Part shown: in pieces, positions 9,701 to 16,371 of the stretch
How positions within the stretch are numbered: the stretch's first letter is position 1
Layout of the letters: each line of letters starts with the position of its first letter
Origin: Candidatus Cloacimonetes bacterium 4572_55
Lineage (GTDB): Bacteria; 4572-55
Assembly: GCA_002084765.1 (NCBI GenBank)
Contig: NBMB01000059.1
Coordinates: 1-17,591 of the forward strand
Length of the DNA stretch: 17,591 bases
Direction: 5' to 3'
The notes under the pieces: model-generated
What the model was told of the DNA's origin: nothing
What the model saw: the letters and a program-made list of their open reading frames with translations, nothing else
Database searches by the model: none
Program-made: the position numbers and the translations under genes

Positions 9701-12688
9701 GTCAATCTTCCGTTTGATTTCCAATATTATGGAGAGACATTTTCTCAAGTATCGATCTGTTCAAACGGCTGGTTCGCTTTTGGATCAACTGGTTGGACGA
9801 ATTTCCGCAACTGGCAAATTCCAAACGGAATTGGACCCGACGCTCAAGTCATGGTGTTTTGGGATGATCTTGGCGTGTCCGGCGGAAATCGGGCGGTCTA
9901 TACATGGTATGACGAGGAAAACAATCGCTTTATTATCGAGTGGTTTAACGCGTCTTGCGAGTGGGGCGGAAGCGGATCCAACACCTTTCAGGCGATTCTG
10001 CTTGACCCCGAACATTACCTGACTCCGACTGAAGACGGTGAAATTTTGATGCAATATGAAACTGCCACCAACAACGATACGGGTAATAACTATGCCACCG
10101 TGGGCATCGAGTCAATCGACCAAAGCCATGGGGTTCAATATAATTACGCCAATAGTCCCGCGCCGGGAGGCATGTCGATTACGTCTGGACTGGCACTCCG
10201 TTTCACCACAACCGAGCCGATTAACGCTGTCTCGAGTATATCCGGATCGATCACGCTCGACGGCTCAAACGATCCCGCGACCATGACCCACCTGCGACTC
10301 TGGCAAAATTTGAACAATGAACGGATTCTGAAGGGCGAGGCACCTGTCTCGGAAGACGGATCGTTCCTGTTCGAGAATGTATACAGCATCCTCGGTGCTG
10401 GCGAATATTATATCAGCGTCCTTTTGTCGGACTTATACGCGCCCACTCTGGAATGGTATGAGGACAGCCCCTCTTATGAGAGTGCCACCGCGATTGAGAT
10501 CAATAACGGCGACGACGTCACGGGCATTGAGATCAGCGTCTCTATTCCAGAGCTTCCGGACATTTCTGGCAGTGTGGAAAACGAGAGTACTGGCGAGAGT
10601 ATCGAGAACGCTTTTGTCACAGTCTGGCGGAATTCCAATACGGGAAATCCTATCTATCTGGAATCTGCAACGACTGACGAAAACGGCTCTTACAGCTTTA
10701 ACAACGGGTACATGGATCATTTGGGAGCGAACCGATACTATGTCAGCGTGCGTCTCTCCGGCGATACAAATGAGGCGGAATGGTATCAGGACGCTGTGCA
10801 ATTTATCGACGCGGAACCTGTGGATATCGACTATGATCAACCCATGAGCAATATCGATTTCAGTCTGATACTGGGCGAAGCCGCGGGGATTCGAGGCGTC
10901 GCGTATGACGAAGAGAACAATCCGCTACCGGATTATCGGGTTGTCGCGTGGCAAGATGACAATGGCGATCCGGAGTTTGTGGCTTTTGCCGTAAGCGGCG
11001 AGAACGGCGAATATCAGATCGGCGGATCAGGCTGGAACTATTTGACTGCCGGGACTTATTATGTCAGCTTGGCTCTGGCGGACCAAGGTCAATATCCAGC
11101 GGGTTGGCATGGCGGAGCAACGTATGAAACCGCAACGCCAGTCATAGTTTCCGATGGGAGCGTGACCGAGAATATTGACGTGACTATGGTCATGCCGACG
11201 ATGGGGACGATCTCCGGCACAGTCTTATTTGACGACGGCGATCCCGCGGAAGATGCGGAAGTCCTGGTGATGATACAGGGCAATTCCGCCTATTGTTCAC
11301 GAGCAGTTGCGGACGAGAATGGTCAATACACGATCTCGGCTCCGCCTGCTTCTGACGCAATTGTTTACGTAGCGCATCCCTATTATGGCGGGATCGTAGA
11401 ATATTACGCGGACGCGGATACGCCGGATCAGGCAGAGCCTGTCACGGTTTCCGCAGGTCAGACAACGACGGTAGATTTCGAGATACCTGAGCTGAACCAA
11501 AATGGATTGGTCAGCGGGAGCATCAGTTGCGTGGGCGGAGCAAATAATATCGGTATGGTGTACGGTTTTCATGTCAACGACCGTGACAAACCAGTCAAGT
11601 CCTTTTTTATCGGCAGCGGGACAGCGATCAATTACAGCAAAACGTTCATGCCCGGGGACTATATGCTTATGGCAGTCGGGTCTGATGTGGACGGTACCAA
11701 AGTGCTCCATTATTTCGATGATACCCATAATCCTGTCGCCACGACGCCGGTTCATGTGACTCCAAACGGGTACTTGGAAAATCGCAACTTTAGGCTCGAT
11801 TTTTCATCCAGAATCGCCATTTCCGGTCGTGTGACCAACAGCGACGGACCTGTAGAGACCGCGCGGGTGTGCGCTGTCTCATATCAAGACGGCGTCGAGG
11901 AATGGAAAGTCGGCTCCTATACCGACGCAGACGGGAATTATACCCTGAACGTGCCTGCCGGTTCCTATCACGTCATGGCACTGGGACAAGACGGAGTGCC
12001 TATGTTCTACGGAAATGAGGTCAATTGGATCAATGCCCCAATCGTCAACGGTGGGGCGAGCAATATCGACATCACGCTGCCCATCACGCGCGACTTGCAT
12101 GGAACAAGCGTTTCTGGAACCATCACATGCAACGAGAATCCAGTTCCTTATGTCCGAGTGTACGCGGTTGACGACTTTGGGCCCGCTGGATACGGCGTCA
12201 CAGACGAGGCGGGAGAATTTACGATCTATGGACTCCAGCCAGAAGTCCGATACATGATCCAAGCCAACCGCGTCGGCTATTTTCACAGCCTCTATCTGAC
12301 GCCGATCACGCTCGATCCTTTTGAGTCGCGAACCGGCGTGGATATGGAATTGATTCCTTATGATATCGTCAGTATAGAAGTGCCAGAGGATGGGGTCGTG
12401 CAAGAGAACGATTATGCTCTGTTCCAAAATTTCCCCAACCCATTTAATCCACTTACGACGATCCGGTTCCAGCTTCCACAAGCGGATCATGCGGTGGTCG
12501 AGATCTATAATATCTTAGGCCAAGAAGTGAGAAAACTGGCGGATAAATCCTATTCCAACGGGATTCATCAGGTCATTTGGGACGGAAAAAACGATAGCGG
12601 AATCGCTGTAGGAAGCGGCGTATATTATTACCGGATTATTACCCAATCCGGATTTGAAGAAACAAAGCGTATGGCGTTGCTCAAGTAA
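6797..12688 (+). CDS. Secreted C25 (gingipain-family) protein, probably catalytically altered, with seven regulatory-like repeats and a sorting tail
   Basis: This 1963-residue exported protein has a signal peptide at 1-25 (KR, Phe-rich core, cleavage near ASA-L). Domains: C25-type propeptide (~30-235); C25 caspase-like domain (~243-598) with LLVGDEDSSP, ADIFVGRAS and NVLGDPGVSIF landmarks; an Ig-like domain (~600-690); two CARDB-like beta-domains (NPGETVEMTV, ~690-910); a ~230-residue beta-sandwich (~912-1140); seven ~100-residue carboxypeptidase-regulatory-like repeats (~1147-1865); and a FlgD-like sorting tail (~1872-1963). Cys489 (VCGTGQF) matches the catalytic Cys. The catalytic His in the family YxGHG motif is replaced by Trp456 (NYRGWAG). 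The Trp456-Cys489 distance is 33 residues, the same as I recall for the His-Cys pair of RgpB (His211/Cys244). Inferred: an inactive or mechanistically altered surface protein, perhaps binding or structural. It has its own promoter and terminator. Membership of the C25 family is secure; peptidase activity is not. Confidence 0.88.
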   Translation: MKRVVFFAIFLFFVPIFISSLWASALPTAEWISLRAEFEQQSAPQMTVFGYDDSQTTIDFELPGLTSSLMIESQGDFHALSAPLTGFTNEIGKPDLPVFSKFVVIPATGGATAEIIYTETEVFQDVRIFPTQEPVPEGETRTDFIMDHEFYQTHNQLYPQEIVKTGEPVVMRDFRLAQIVVQPVQYNPATKELVVHHHIQIRVSYEGSNPAPRRGIISAAWDPVYRATICNYDQIREGRDLTYGSYLILTPNNQSVLPYLELFAEWKHRSGWDTRIVQLSEIGSNPSSYQIKSYIQDAYDNWDVPPEYVLLVGDEDSSPVGQMPDYSYGGYTSDHQYSTVDGNDYLADIFVGRASVDNINELGAYMAKTLTYEQTPFMEDGGAWFKRATMVACAGCGGPQVVTPVLTCNWVREKLLRHRYTQVDTFYDGWQGGYPSASQISASISDGRGIVNYRGWAGPSGWYNPSYNLSNIYGLNNGWQTGIMTSIVCGTGQFGSYEDPCFGEAWIRAGSSTQPKGGIIFGGASDTNTHTRWNNPITIGFYYGLFEEGMTTFGQCFVRGKLNQFFGFPNDNQPGGTIQQYHNTYNVLGDPGVSIFTEIPTTFDAEYDAQINYGQNSFSVSVASQGAPVQEAWVVLWKESGGVDDVFEQVMTDENGQATLMISPQSAGTMKLTIHKHNFIPLQDDIQISQGDYVVGVTDWTADGDGVINPGETVEMTVTAKNFGSTSLSNVTATVNSMTEWAEITQIDLTFGNIETNQTAQASFSFSVPAHAMNRDKIQFDFIFSDDQSRQWEGAILENVNAFHLSVKRIVSSNIDPGETGDLIVELQNNGSVSGQSLSMELESTSSLVFVQDGTSSFGTIQPGGTQTNSENPFSISVSPEVLQGMQFNMKFTATDGSGYSHEFYYPIQFGDMEDQNAIVGPDAYGYYAYDNADSDPVGTTYEWVEIATQEGGPGTVILGLGDDDTRSVNLPFDFQYYGETFSQVSICSNGWFAFGSTGWTNFRNWQIPNGIGPDAQVMVFWDDLGVSGGNRAVYTWYDEENNRFIIEWFNASCEWGGSGSNTFQAILLDPEHYLTPTEDGEILMQYETATNNDTGNNYATVGIESIDQSHGVQYNYANSPAPGGMSITSGLALRFTTTEPINAVSSISGSITLDGSNDPATMTHLRLWQNLNNERILKGEAPVSEDGSFLFENVYSILGAGEYYISVLLSDLYAPTLEWYEDSPSYESATAIEINNGDDVTGIEISVSIPELPDISGSVENESTGESIENAFVTVWRNSNTGNPIYLESATTDENGSYSFNNGYMDHLGANRYYVSVRLSGDTNEAEWYQDAVQFIDAEPVDIDYDQPMSNIDFSLILGEAAGIRGVAYDEENNPLPDYRVVAWQDDNGDPEFVAFAVSGENGEYQIGGSGWNYLTAGTYYVSLALADQGQYPAGWHGGATYETATPVIVSDGSVTENIDVTMVMPTMGTISGTVLFDDGDPAEDAEVLVMIQGNSAYCSRAVADENGQYTISAPPASDAIVYVAHPYYGGIVEYYADADTPDQAEPVTVSAGQTTTVDFEIPELNQNGLVSGSISCVGGANNIGMVYGFHVNDRDKPVKSFFIGSGTAINYSKTFMPGDYMLMAVGSDVDGTKVLHYFDDTHNPVATTPVHVTPNGYLENRNFRLDFSSRIAISGRVTNSDGPVETARVCAVSYQDGVEEWKVGSYTDADGNYTLNVPAGSYHVMALGQDGVPMFYGNEVNWINAPIVNGGASNIDITLPITRDLHGTSVSGTITCNENPVPYVRVYAVDDFGPAGYGVTDEAGEFTIYGLQPEVRYMIQANRVGYFHSLYLTPITLDPFESRTGVDMELIPYDIVSIEVPEDGVVQENDYALFQNFPNPFNPLTTIRFQLPQADHAVVEIYNILGQEVRKLADKSYSNGIHQVIWDGKNDSGIAVGSGVYYYRIITQSGFEETKRMALLK
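10238..12370 (+). repeat. Seven tandem carboxypeptidase-regulatory-like beta-sandwich repeats within the C25 protein
   Basis: Units of about 95-108 residues each open with an I-S/R-G-x-V/I strand: ISGSITLDG (~1147), ISGSVENES (~1254), IRGVAYDEE (~1362), ISGTVLFDD (~1469), VSGSISCVG (~1568), ISGRVTNSD (~1672) and VSGTITCNE (~1770). Most also carry a 'DExGxY/F' turn and a 'G.YYVSV'-like strand. Units 1-3 resemble each other most (YYISVLL, YYVSVRL, YYVSLAL, each followed by a W-Y/H context), which suggests a later local duplication. The array probably forms a stalk between the C25 head and the sorting tail. Confidence 0.75.
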
Positions 12689-12720
12689 CGCTTATGCGAA
12701 CCTGTTTTGAATAAAAACAA

Positions 12721-12757
12721 CCCCCCGAAGGCTCAGAGAGGTCTTCGGGGGGTTTTT
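12721..12757. terminator. Bidirectional intrinsic terminator between convergent genes
   Basis: A perfect 10-bp GC-rich stem, CCCCCCGAAG (12721-12730) with CTTCGGGGGG (12743-12752), has a 12-base loop and five T residues on the plus strand (12753-12757). On the minus strand the hairpin runs into TTGTTTTTAT. It lies 32 bp after the C25 stop and 33 bp after the stop of the minus-strand lipoprotein gene, so it can end both. Confidence 0.9.
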
Positions 12758-12793
12758 GTCCATAGTGCTGCAATCATGTCCATAGTGCAATCA
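12757..12793. repeat. Short imperfect direct repeat over the lipoprotein stop codon
   Basis: A 20-base unit (TGTCCATAGTGCTGCAATCA, 12757-12776) is followed directly by a second copy lacking three bases (12777-12793). The second copy includes the TGA stop (complement of 12791-12793) of the minus-strand lipoprotein gene. It is probably a small slippage duplication. Confidence 0.7.
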
Positions 12794-13855
12794 ACGGAGT
12801 TCTTTCTGTAGAATTATCAGACCATCGTATCGGTCGATCACATAGACATAGTCGCCATCGGTATCCACAGCGCGGGCGTTCGGCGTATTATAGCGTTGGA
12901 TAATCTTCGGATCAGCCGGATTCGAGACGTCGAATATATATAGACCGTCAACCGTGATGGCGGCAAAAACCAGATTGCCGTCGTCAGAGACAGCCAGATC
13001 GACCATAGCACTGCGAGTATCCACACTCGCCAGAAGTATGGGATTATTTTTGTCCGACACATCGATTACCTGTAATCCCTTTTGCCCATTTGCAAGATAC
13101 GCGATATTGTCATGGACCTTCACGCTGTACGAGTATCCATTGGTATCGATACCGCCAAATTCTCCCCCGATCGCTGTAATGTCTGTCAGGTCTCGGGCGT
13201 CCAAAATATGCAGTCCCCAATCCCCGGAAGCAAGATAGATATACCCATCAACAAAGTCGATACCCTGTCCGGTTCCAGCGGAATGAATTTCCTTGATCTC
13301 GATGCCGTTCAATCGGGGATTTCCCTCAGAATCTACGCCAGACAGCAGCTCATAGCCGAGAAAATCGCGTCTGCTATCCGCAACAAACAAAAACATCGAT
13401 TCCGCGGTATCATTGTATGCAGGGACAAACTGCCTCGCAAAAATAACGTCCTGCGCGGATTGGGCGTAAATGGTTGAAATATCAGATAATGTGTCTGGAT
13501 TTTGATAGCTATACACCCCGACGTCTCCGGACCCTTCCGCGGTGAGAATGATACGTTCCGAAGGGATCAGGTCCACGCCAAACGGGAAAAGGGTGGTCCG
13601 ATGCGAGCTGACGATAAAGGGCGCGCTCTTATCCTTGACGCTGATCACGGTCAAACCAGTCTCATCGTCCGCCACAACAATCAGCGTATCAGTAATAGCC
13701 AGATCTTGCCCGAATCCTGGGGTTTGAACCTGCCCGACTAAAGTATATGACGTATTATCCTCATTACCACCGTCTAAAATATTTTTCCGCTCTGCGCATC
13801 CGGTTGATATTGACAGCACTAAAATCGTTAAGAAAAACAAATTATATCTTCTCAA
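12791..13855 (-). CDS. LVIVD-repeat beta-propeller lipoprotein, copy 1
   Basis: This 354-residue predicted lipoprotein has a signal peptide followed by a lipobox-like LSISTGC with acceptor Cys20. The rest is a series of ~40-45-residue LVIVD-type repeats, for example LHILDARDLTDI, LQVIDVSDKNNPILL and LYIFDVSNPADPKII. These build a beta-propeller, probably on the periplasmic or outer-membrane surface. No catalytic motif is visible; such propellers usually act in binding. The start is TTG (complement of 13853-13855), supported by AGGAGA eight bases upstream and by alignment of MRRY with the adjacent paralogue. It is a tandem duplicate of the gene 79 bp upstream. Its C-terminal 46 residues match the paralogue at 40 positions. 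It may be expressed by read-through from the promoter at 15055-15082. The bidirectional terminator lies just downstream. Confidence 0.85.
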   Translation of the reverse strand: MRRYNLFFLTILVLSISTGCAERKNILDGGNEDNTSYTLVGQVQTPGFGQDLAITDTLIVVADDETGLTVISVKDKSAPFIVSSHRTTLFPFGVDLIPSERIILTAEGSGDVGVYSYQNPDTLSDISTIYAQSAQDVIFARQFVPAYNDTAESMFLFVADSRRDFLGYELLSGVDSEGNPRLNGIEIKEIHSAGTGQGIDFVDGYIYLASGDWGLHILDARDLTDITAIGGEFGGIDTNGYSYSVKVHDNIAYLANGQKGLQVIDVSDKNNPILLASVDTRSAMVDLAVSDDGNLVFAAITVDGLYIFDVSNPADPKIIQRYNTPNARAVDTDGDYVYVIDRYDGLIILQKELR

Positions 13856-13863
13856 ATTACTTT

Positions 13864-13869
13864 CTCCTA
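13864..13869 (-). promoter_or_regulatory. Shine-Dalgarno supporting a TTG start (lipoprotein copy 1)
   Basis: AGGAGA on the minus strand lies eight bases before the TTG initiator. No in-frame ATG or GTG sits between them. The residues that follow, MRRY, align with the ATG-initiated paralogue, so the TTG start is well supported. Confidence 0.7.
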
Positions 13870-13884
13870 AAAAGAGCCCTTTGG

Positions 13885-13920
13885 ATTATATTCTATATGT
13901 ATATAATTATGTATATAATA
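13885..13920 (-). promoter_or_regulatory. Possible weak internal promoter or operator between the two lipoprotein genes
   Basis: A minus-strand TATAAT (13885-13890) sits about 30 bases before the TTG start. It is next to two direct 12-base copies of ATGTATATAATT/A (13897-13908 and 13909-13920, 11 of 12 identical). No good -35 is present at the right distance. This could be a weak promoter, a repeated operator, or simply AT-rich spacer. Confidence 0.25.
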
Positions 13921-13934
13921 GCGAATAAAGAAAA

Positions 13935-14987
13935 TTAATTTTCTTTTAGAATAATGAGACCGTCATATTGGTCGATCACATAGACATAGTCGCCATCAGT
14001 CTCCACAGCGCGGGCGTTTGGCGTATCATATCGCTGGATAACCTTTGGATCCGTCGGGTCTGAGACGTCGAATATATAGAGACCGCTGGTCGTGGTCGCA
14101 GTAAAGACCCGGTTCCCGTCTTCAGAGACAGCCAGGTCGATCAGAGAAGTGCGGGTGTCCACATTTGCCAGAATCGCCAGAGAATCCTTGTTCGAAATAT
14201 CGATAATCTGCAAGCCCTTTTGATCATCCGCAAGATACGCAATATCGCCGTGCACCTCCACGTCGCGAGCGTATCCATTGGTATCCATACCGCCAAACTC
14301 TCCACCGATCGCTATAATATTGAGCGGGTCTCTCGCGTCCAATATATGCAGTCCCCACTCGCCGGAAGCAAGATAGATATACCCATCCACAAAGTCGATA
14401 CCCCGCCCGGTTCCCGCAGAATTGACTTGACCGATCGGGTCCGCGCTCCACGCCAGATTCCCGAACATATCCACGCCGGGACGGAGCAGATAGCCGAGGA
14501 GATCACTGTTGCGGTCCGCGATGAACAGAAACATCGATTCCGCGGTATCGGTGATCGAAGGGACAAATAGTTGGGTAAAAATGACATCCTGCGCGGATTC
14601 AGAGCCAATGGTCAAAAAAATGAACAGAGAGTCCGGATTTTCATAGCTGTACACCCCCACGTTTCCCGAACCTTCGGCAACGAGAGCTACGTGTTCCGTA
14701 GGGATCAAATCCACGCCGAACGGGAAAAGGATGGTCCGGTGTACGCTGACGATAGAAGGCGCGGTCTTGTCCTTGATACTGATCATGGTCAAACCGGTCT
14801 CGTTGTCCGCCACAATAACTAACGTGTCGGTAATAGCCAGACCCTTCCCGGATCCTGGGGTTTCAACCTGTCCGACAAAACTATACACCTCGGAATCATA
14901 CACAATATCTTTCTGATCCATGCACCCTGTTAATAGTGACAAGAATGGTATGATAATAAAAAATAAAAAACCAATATATCTTCTCAT
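13935..14987 (-). CDS. LVIVD-repeat beta-propeller lipoprotein, copy 2
   Basis: This 350-residue lipoprotein has a canonical lipobox, LLTGC, with acceptor Cys22, followed by LVIVD-type repeats such as LHILDARDPLNII, LQIIDISNKDSLAIL and LYIFDVSDPTDPKVI. The fold should be a beta-propeller anchored by its lipid in the periplasm or outer membrane. No enzyme motif is seen, and the binding partner is unknown. ATG at 14985-14987 is preceded by GGAGG four bases upstream. A near-consensus promoter lies at 15055-15082, so this is the first gene of a two-gene unit with copy 1. The copies differ most in the signal peptide and the first ~30 mature residues, and in an insert-like segment around residues 165-195. 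The propeller core and C-terminus are nearly the same. Confidence 0.86.
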   Translation of the reverse strand: MRRYIGFLFFIIIPFLSLLTGCMDQKDIVYDSEVYSFVGQVETPGSGKGLAITDTLVIVADNETGLTMISIKDKTAPSIVSVHRTILFPFGVDLIPTEHVALVAEGSGNVGVYSYENPDSLFIFLTIGSESAQDVIFTQLFVPSITDTAESMFLFIADRNSDLLGYLLRPGVDMFGNLAWSADPIGQVNSAGTGRGIDFVDGYIYLASGEWGLHILDARDPLNIIAIGGEFGGMDTNGYARDVEVHGDIAYLADDQKGLQIIDISNKDSLAILANVDTRTSLIDLAVSEDGNRVFTATTTSGLYIFDVSDPTDPKVIQRYDTPNARAVETDGDYVYVIDQYDGLIILKEN

Positions 14988-15054
14988 TTTTCCTCCGTTA
15001 AAAGTCGCTCGATTTTTCCTACAATACCCCCGAACTCGTTCAAATCCAGAAATA

Positions 15055-15082
15055 AATATAACATCATTACCCGACTTGTCAA
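15055..15082 (-). promoter_or_regulatory. Sigma-70-type promoter for the LVIVD lipoprotein pair
   Basis: On the minus strand, TTGACA (complement of 15077-15082) is followed after 16 bases by TATATT (complement of 15055-15060). The -35 begins four bases after the waaA stop. It gives a leader of about 60 bases to the ATG at 14987. The form matches the promoter at 6637-6665. Confidence 0.7.
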
Positions 15083-15085
15083 TAT

Positions 15086-16366
15086 CTAAATTTTTATGGT
15101 CTGAAGCTCAAGTAAAATTTGATCCACAATATTCTGGGAAACGCGAGCGCGTCTCTCTACGGCTTGTCTCGCGTGTTTCCCGGCGATTTTCAGTTCGTCG
15201 GTTTTGGTAAACGAGCGATAAAGCTGGCTTGTCAATTTCCGAAGCCCTTCCTGATCCGTCACTTGCCAGCCCCCGCCGCATGAAAGTAGCGCGTCTGCCT
15301 GCTCCTGGCAATTCCCGGTAAACTGCCCGAAAATAACCGGCTTTGACCACACCGCAGGCTCAAACAGATTATGCCCCCCGAAGTCGGTCAACGTGCCGCC
15401 CACAAAAGCGACCTGTGCAATCGCGTATAAATTGGTCAATTGTCCCATCAAATCGACCAGAATGATCTGGCTGCGCGAAGGCGTCTCGGTATAGCGAGAT
15501 CGATTGAGTCCAAAATGATCGAGCAGATTCTCGACCTCTTTCATCCGGTTCAAATGGCGCGGCGCAATTATCCAGCGAATAGCCGCCGCCTCCTGAATCG
15601 CGGGAATCAGCATTTCCTCCTCCCCAGGACGTGAACTGCCGACAACAATGACGAATTCCTCGTCTCCAATGCCGAGATTTTTCCGTATATGACCCGGGTT
15701 CGGCGGGATCAGTCGGAGCAAATTGTCATTTTTCGTATTGCCGGAAATAGTCACGCGCTCCTCCGGGACGCCCAGATCAGAAAAGCGTCGCCCGTATTCC
15801 TCTGTCTGAGCGAAAACATGATCGATCCTGCGCAGCGTCGGTTCAATTCCCCATCGAATCCGGCGATATTGGGCAAAACTCTTTTCTGATAACCGCCCGT
15901 TGACCATATAGAGAGCCGCTCCAGAATTCTTTGCAAGTCGCATCAGGTTAAACCACAGCTCGGTCTCCACCAATAAGAGCGCGGTGGGTCGAACCTTTTT
16001 GAGTAATAGCTGCATAGAATAAAACAGATCGAACGGCAAAAAGGAGACAGCGACTTCTTGGGGCGCAGATTCTCTGGCACGTCGCTGACCCGAGCGAGTC
16101 ATGGTGGTAAAATAGAGGGGATATTCCGGATATTGGCGGCGAAGTTCGTGAACTAAGGGGAGAGCCGCGGAGACCTCGCCCATAGAAGCGGCGTGAATCC
16201 ATATCGCTCCTGGTCGTGGCAGTTCATCGGAGTGGAAGACGCCGAGCCGTTGCCGCCATTCCCTTGCATCGCCAGTCCATAAATCGGAGATCAGGCGATA
16301 AATAAAATAGGGAGTTGCTATCAGGTAGGCGATTGTCAGCAGAATATTGTAGATCAGAAAAAACAC
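15086..16366 (-). CDS. waaA: 3-deoxy-D-manno-octulosonic acid (Kdo) transferase
   Basis: WaaA/KdtA transfers Kdo from CMP-Kdo to the lipid A precursor at the inner membrane, the first step of LPS inner-core assembly. The 426 residues match the usual family length (about 425). Seen: an N-terminal hydrophobic anchor (1-25); HAASMGEV with the family catalytic Glu (E64); VETELW (133-138); NGRLSEKSFAQY (156-167); SGNTKND (208-214); VGSSRPGEEE (242-251); IIAPRH (266-271); and the acceptor/CMP-binding GGTLTDFGGHNLFEPA (323-338). The start is GTG (complement of 16364-16366), five bases after the stop of the upstream gene, with no clear Shine-Dalgarno, so translational coupling is likely. One or more Kdo residues may be added; this cannot be told from the sequence. 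No terminator is evident before the lipoprotein promoter. Confidence 0.95.
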   Translation of the reverse strand: MFFLIYNILLTIAYLIATPYFIYRLISDLWTGDAREWRQRLGVFHSDELPRPGAIWIHAASMGEVSAALPLVHELRRQYPEYPLYFTTMTRSGQRRARESAPQEVAVSFLPFDLFYSMQLLLKKVRPTALLLVETELWFNLMRLAKNSGAALYMVNGRLSEKSFAQYRRIRWGIEPTLRRIDHVFAQTEEYGRRFSDLGVPEERVTISGNTKNDNLLRLIPPNPGHIRKNLGIGDEEFVIVVGSSRPGEEEMLIPAIQEAAAIRWIIAPRHLNRMKEVENLLDHFGLNRSRYTETPSRSQIILVDLMGQLTNLYAIAQVAFVGGTLTDFGGHNLFEPAVWSKPVIFGQFTGNCQEQADALLSCGGGWQVTDQEGLRKLTSQLYRSFTKTDELKIAGKHARQAVERRARVSQNIVDQILLELQTIKI

Positions 16367-16371
16367 GTATT

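Noticed and set aside
13927-13946. 20-bp perfect palindrome AAAGAAAATTAATTTTCTTT over the stop of lipoprotein copy 2
   Set aside because: It is pure AT-rich sequence with no GC stem and no following T-run in the direction of transcription, so it is unlikely to be a terminator or a specific binding site.
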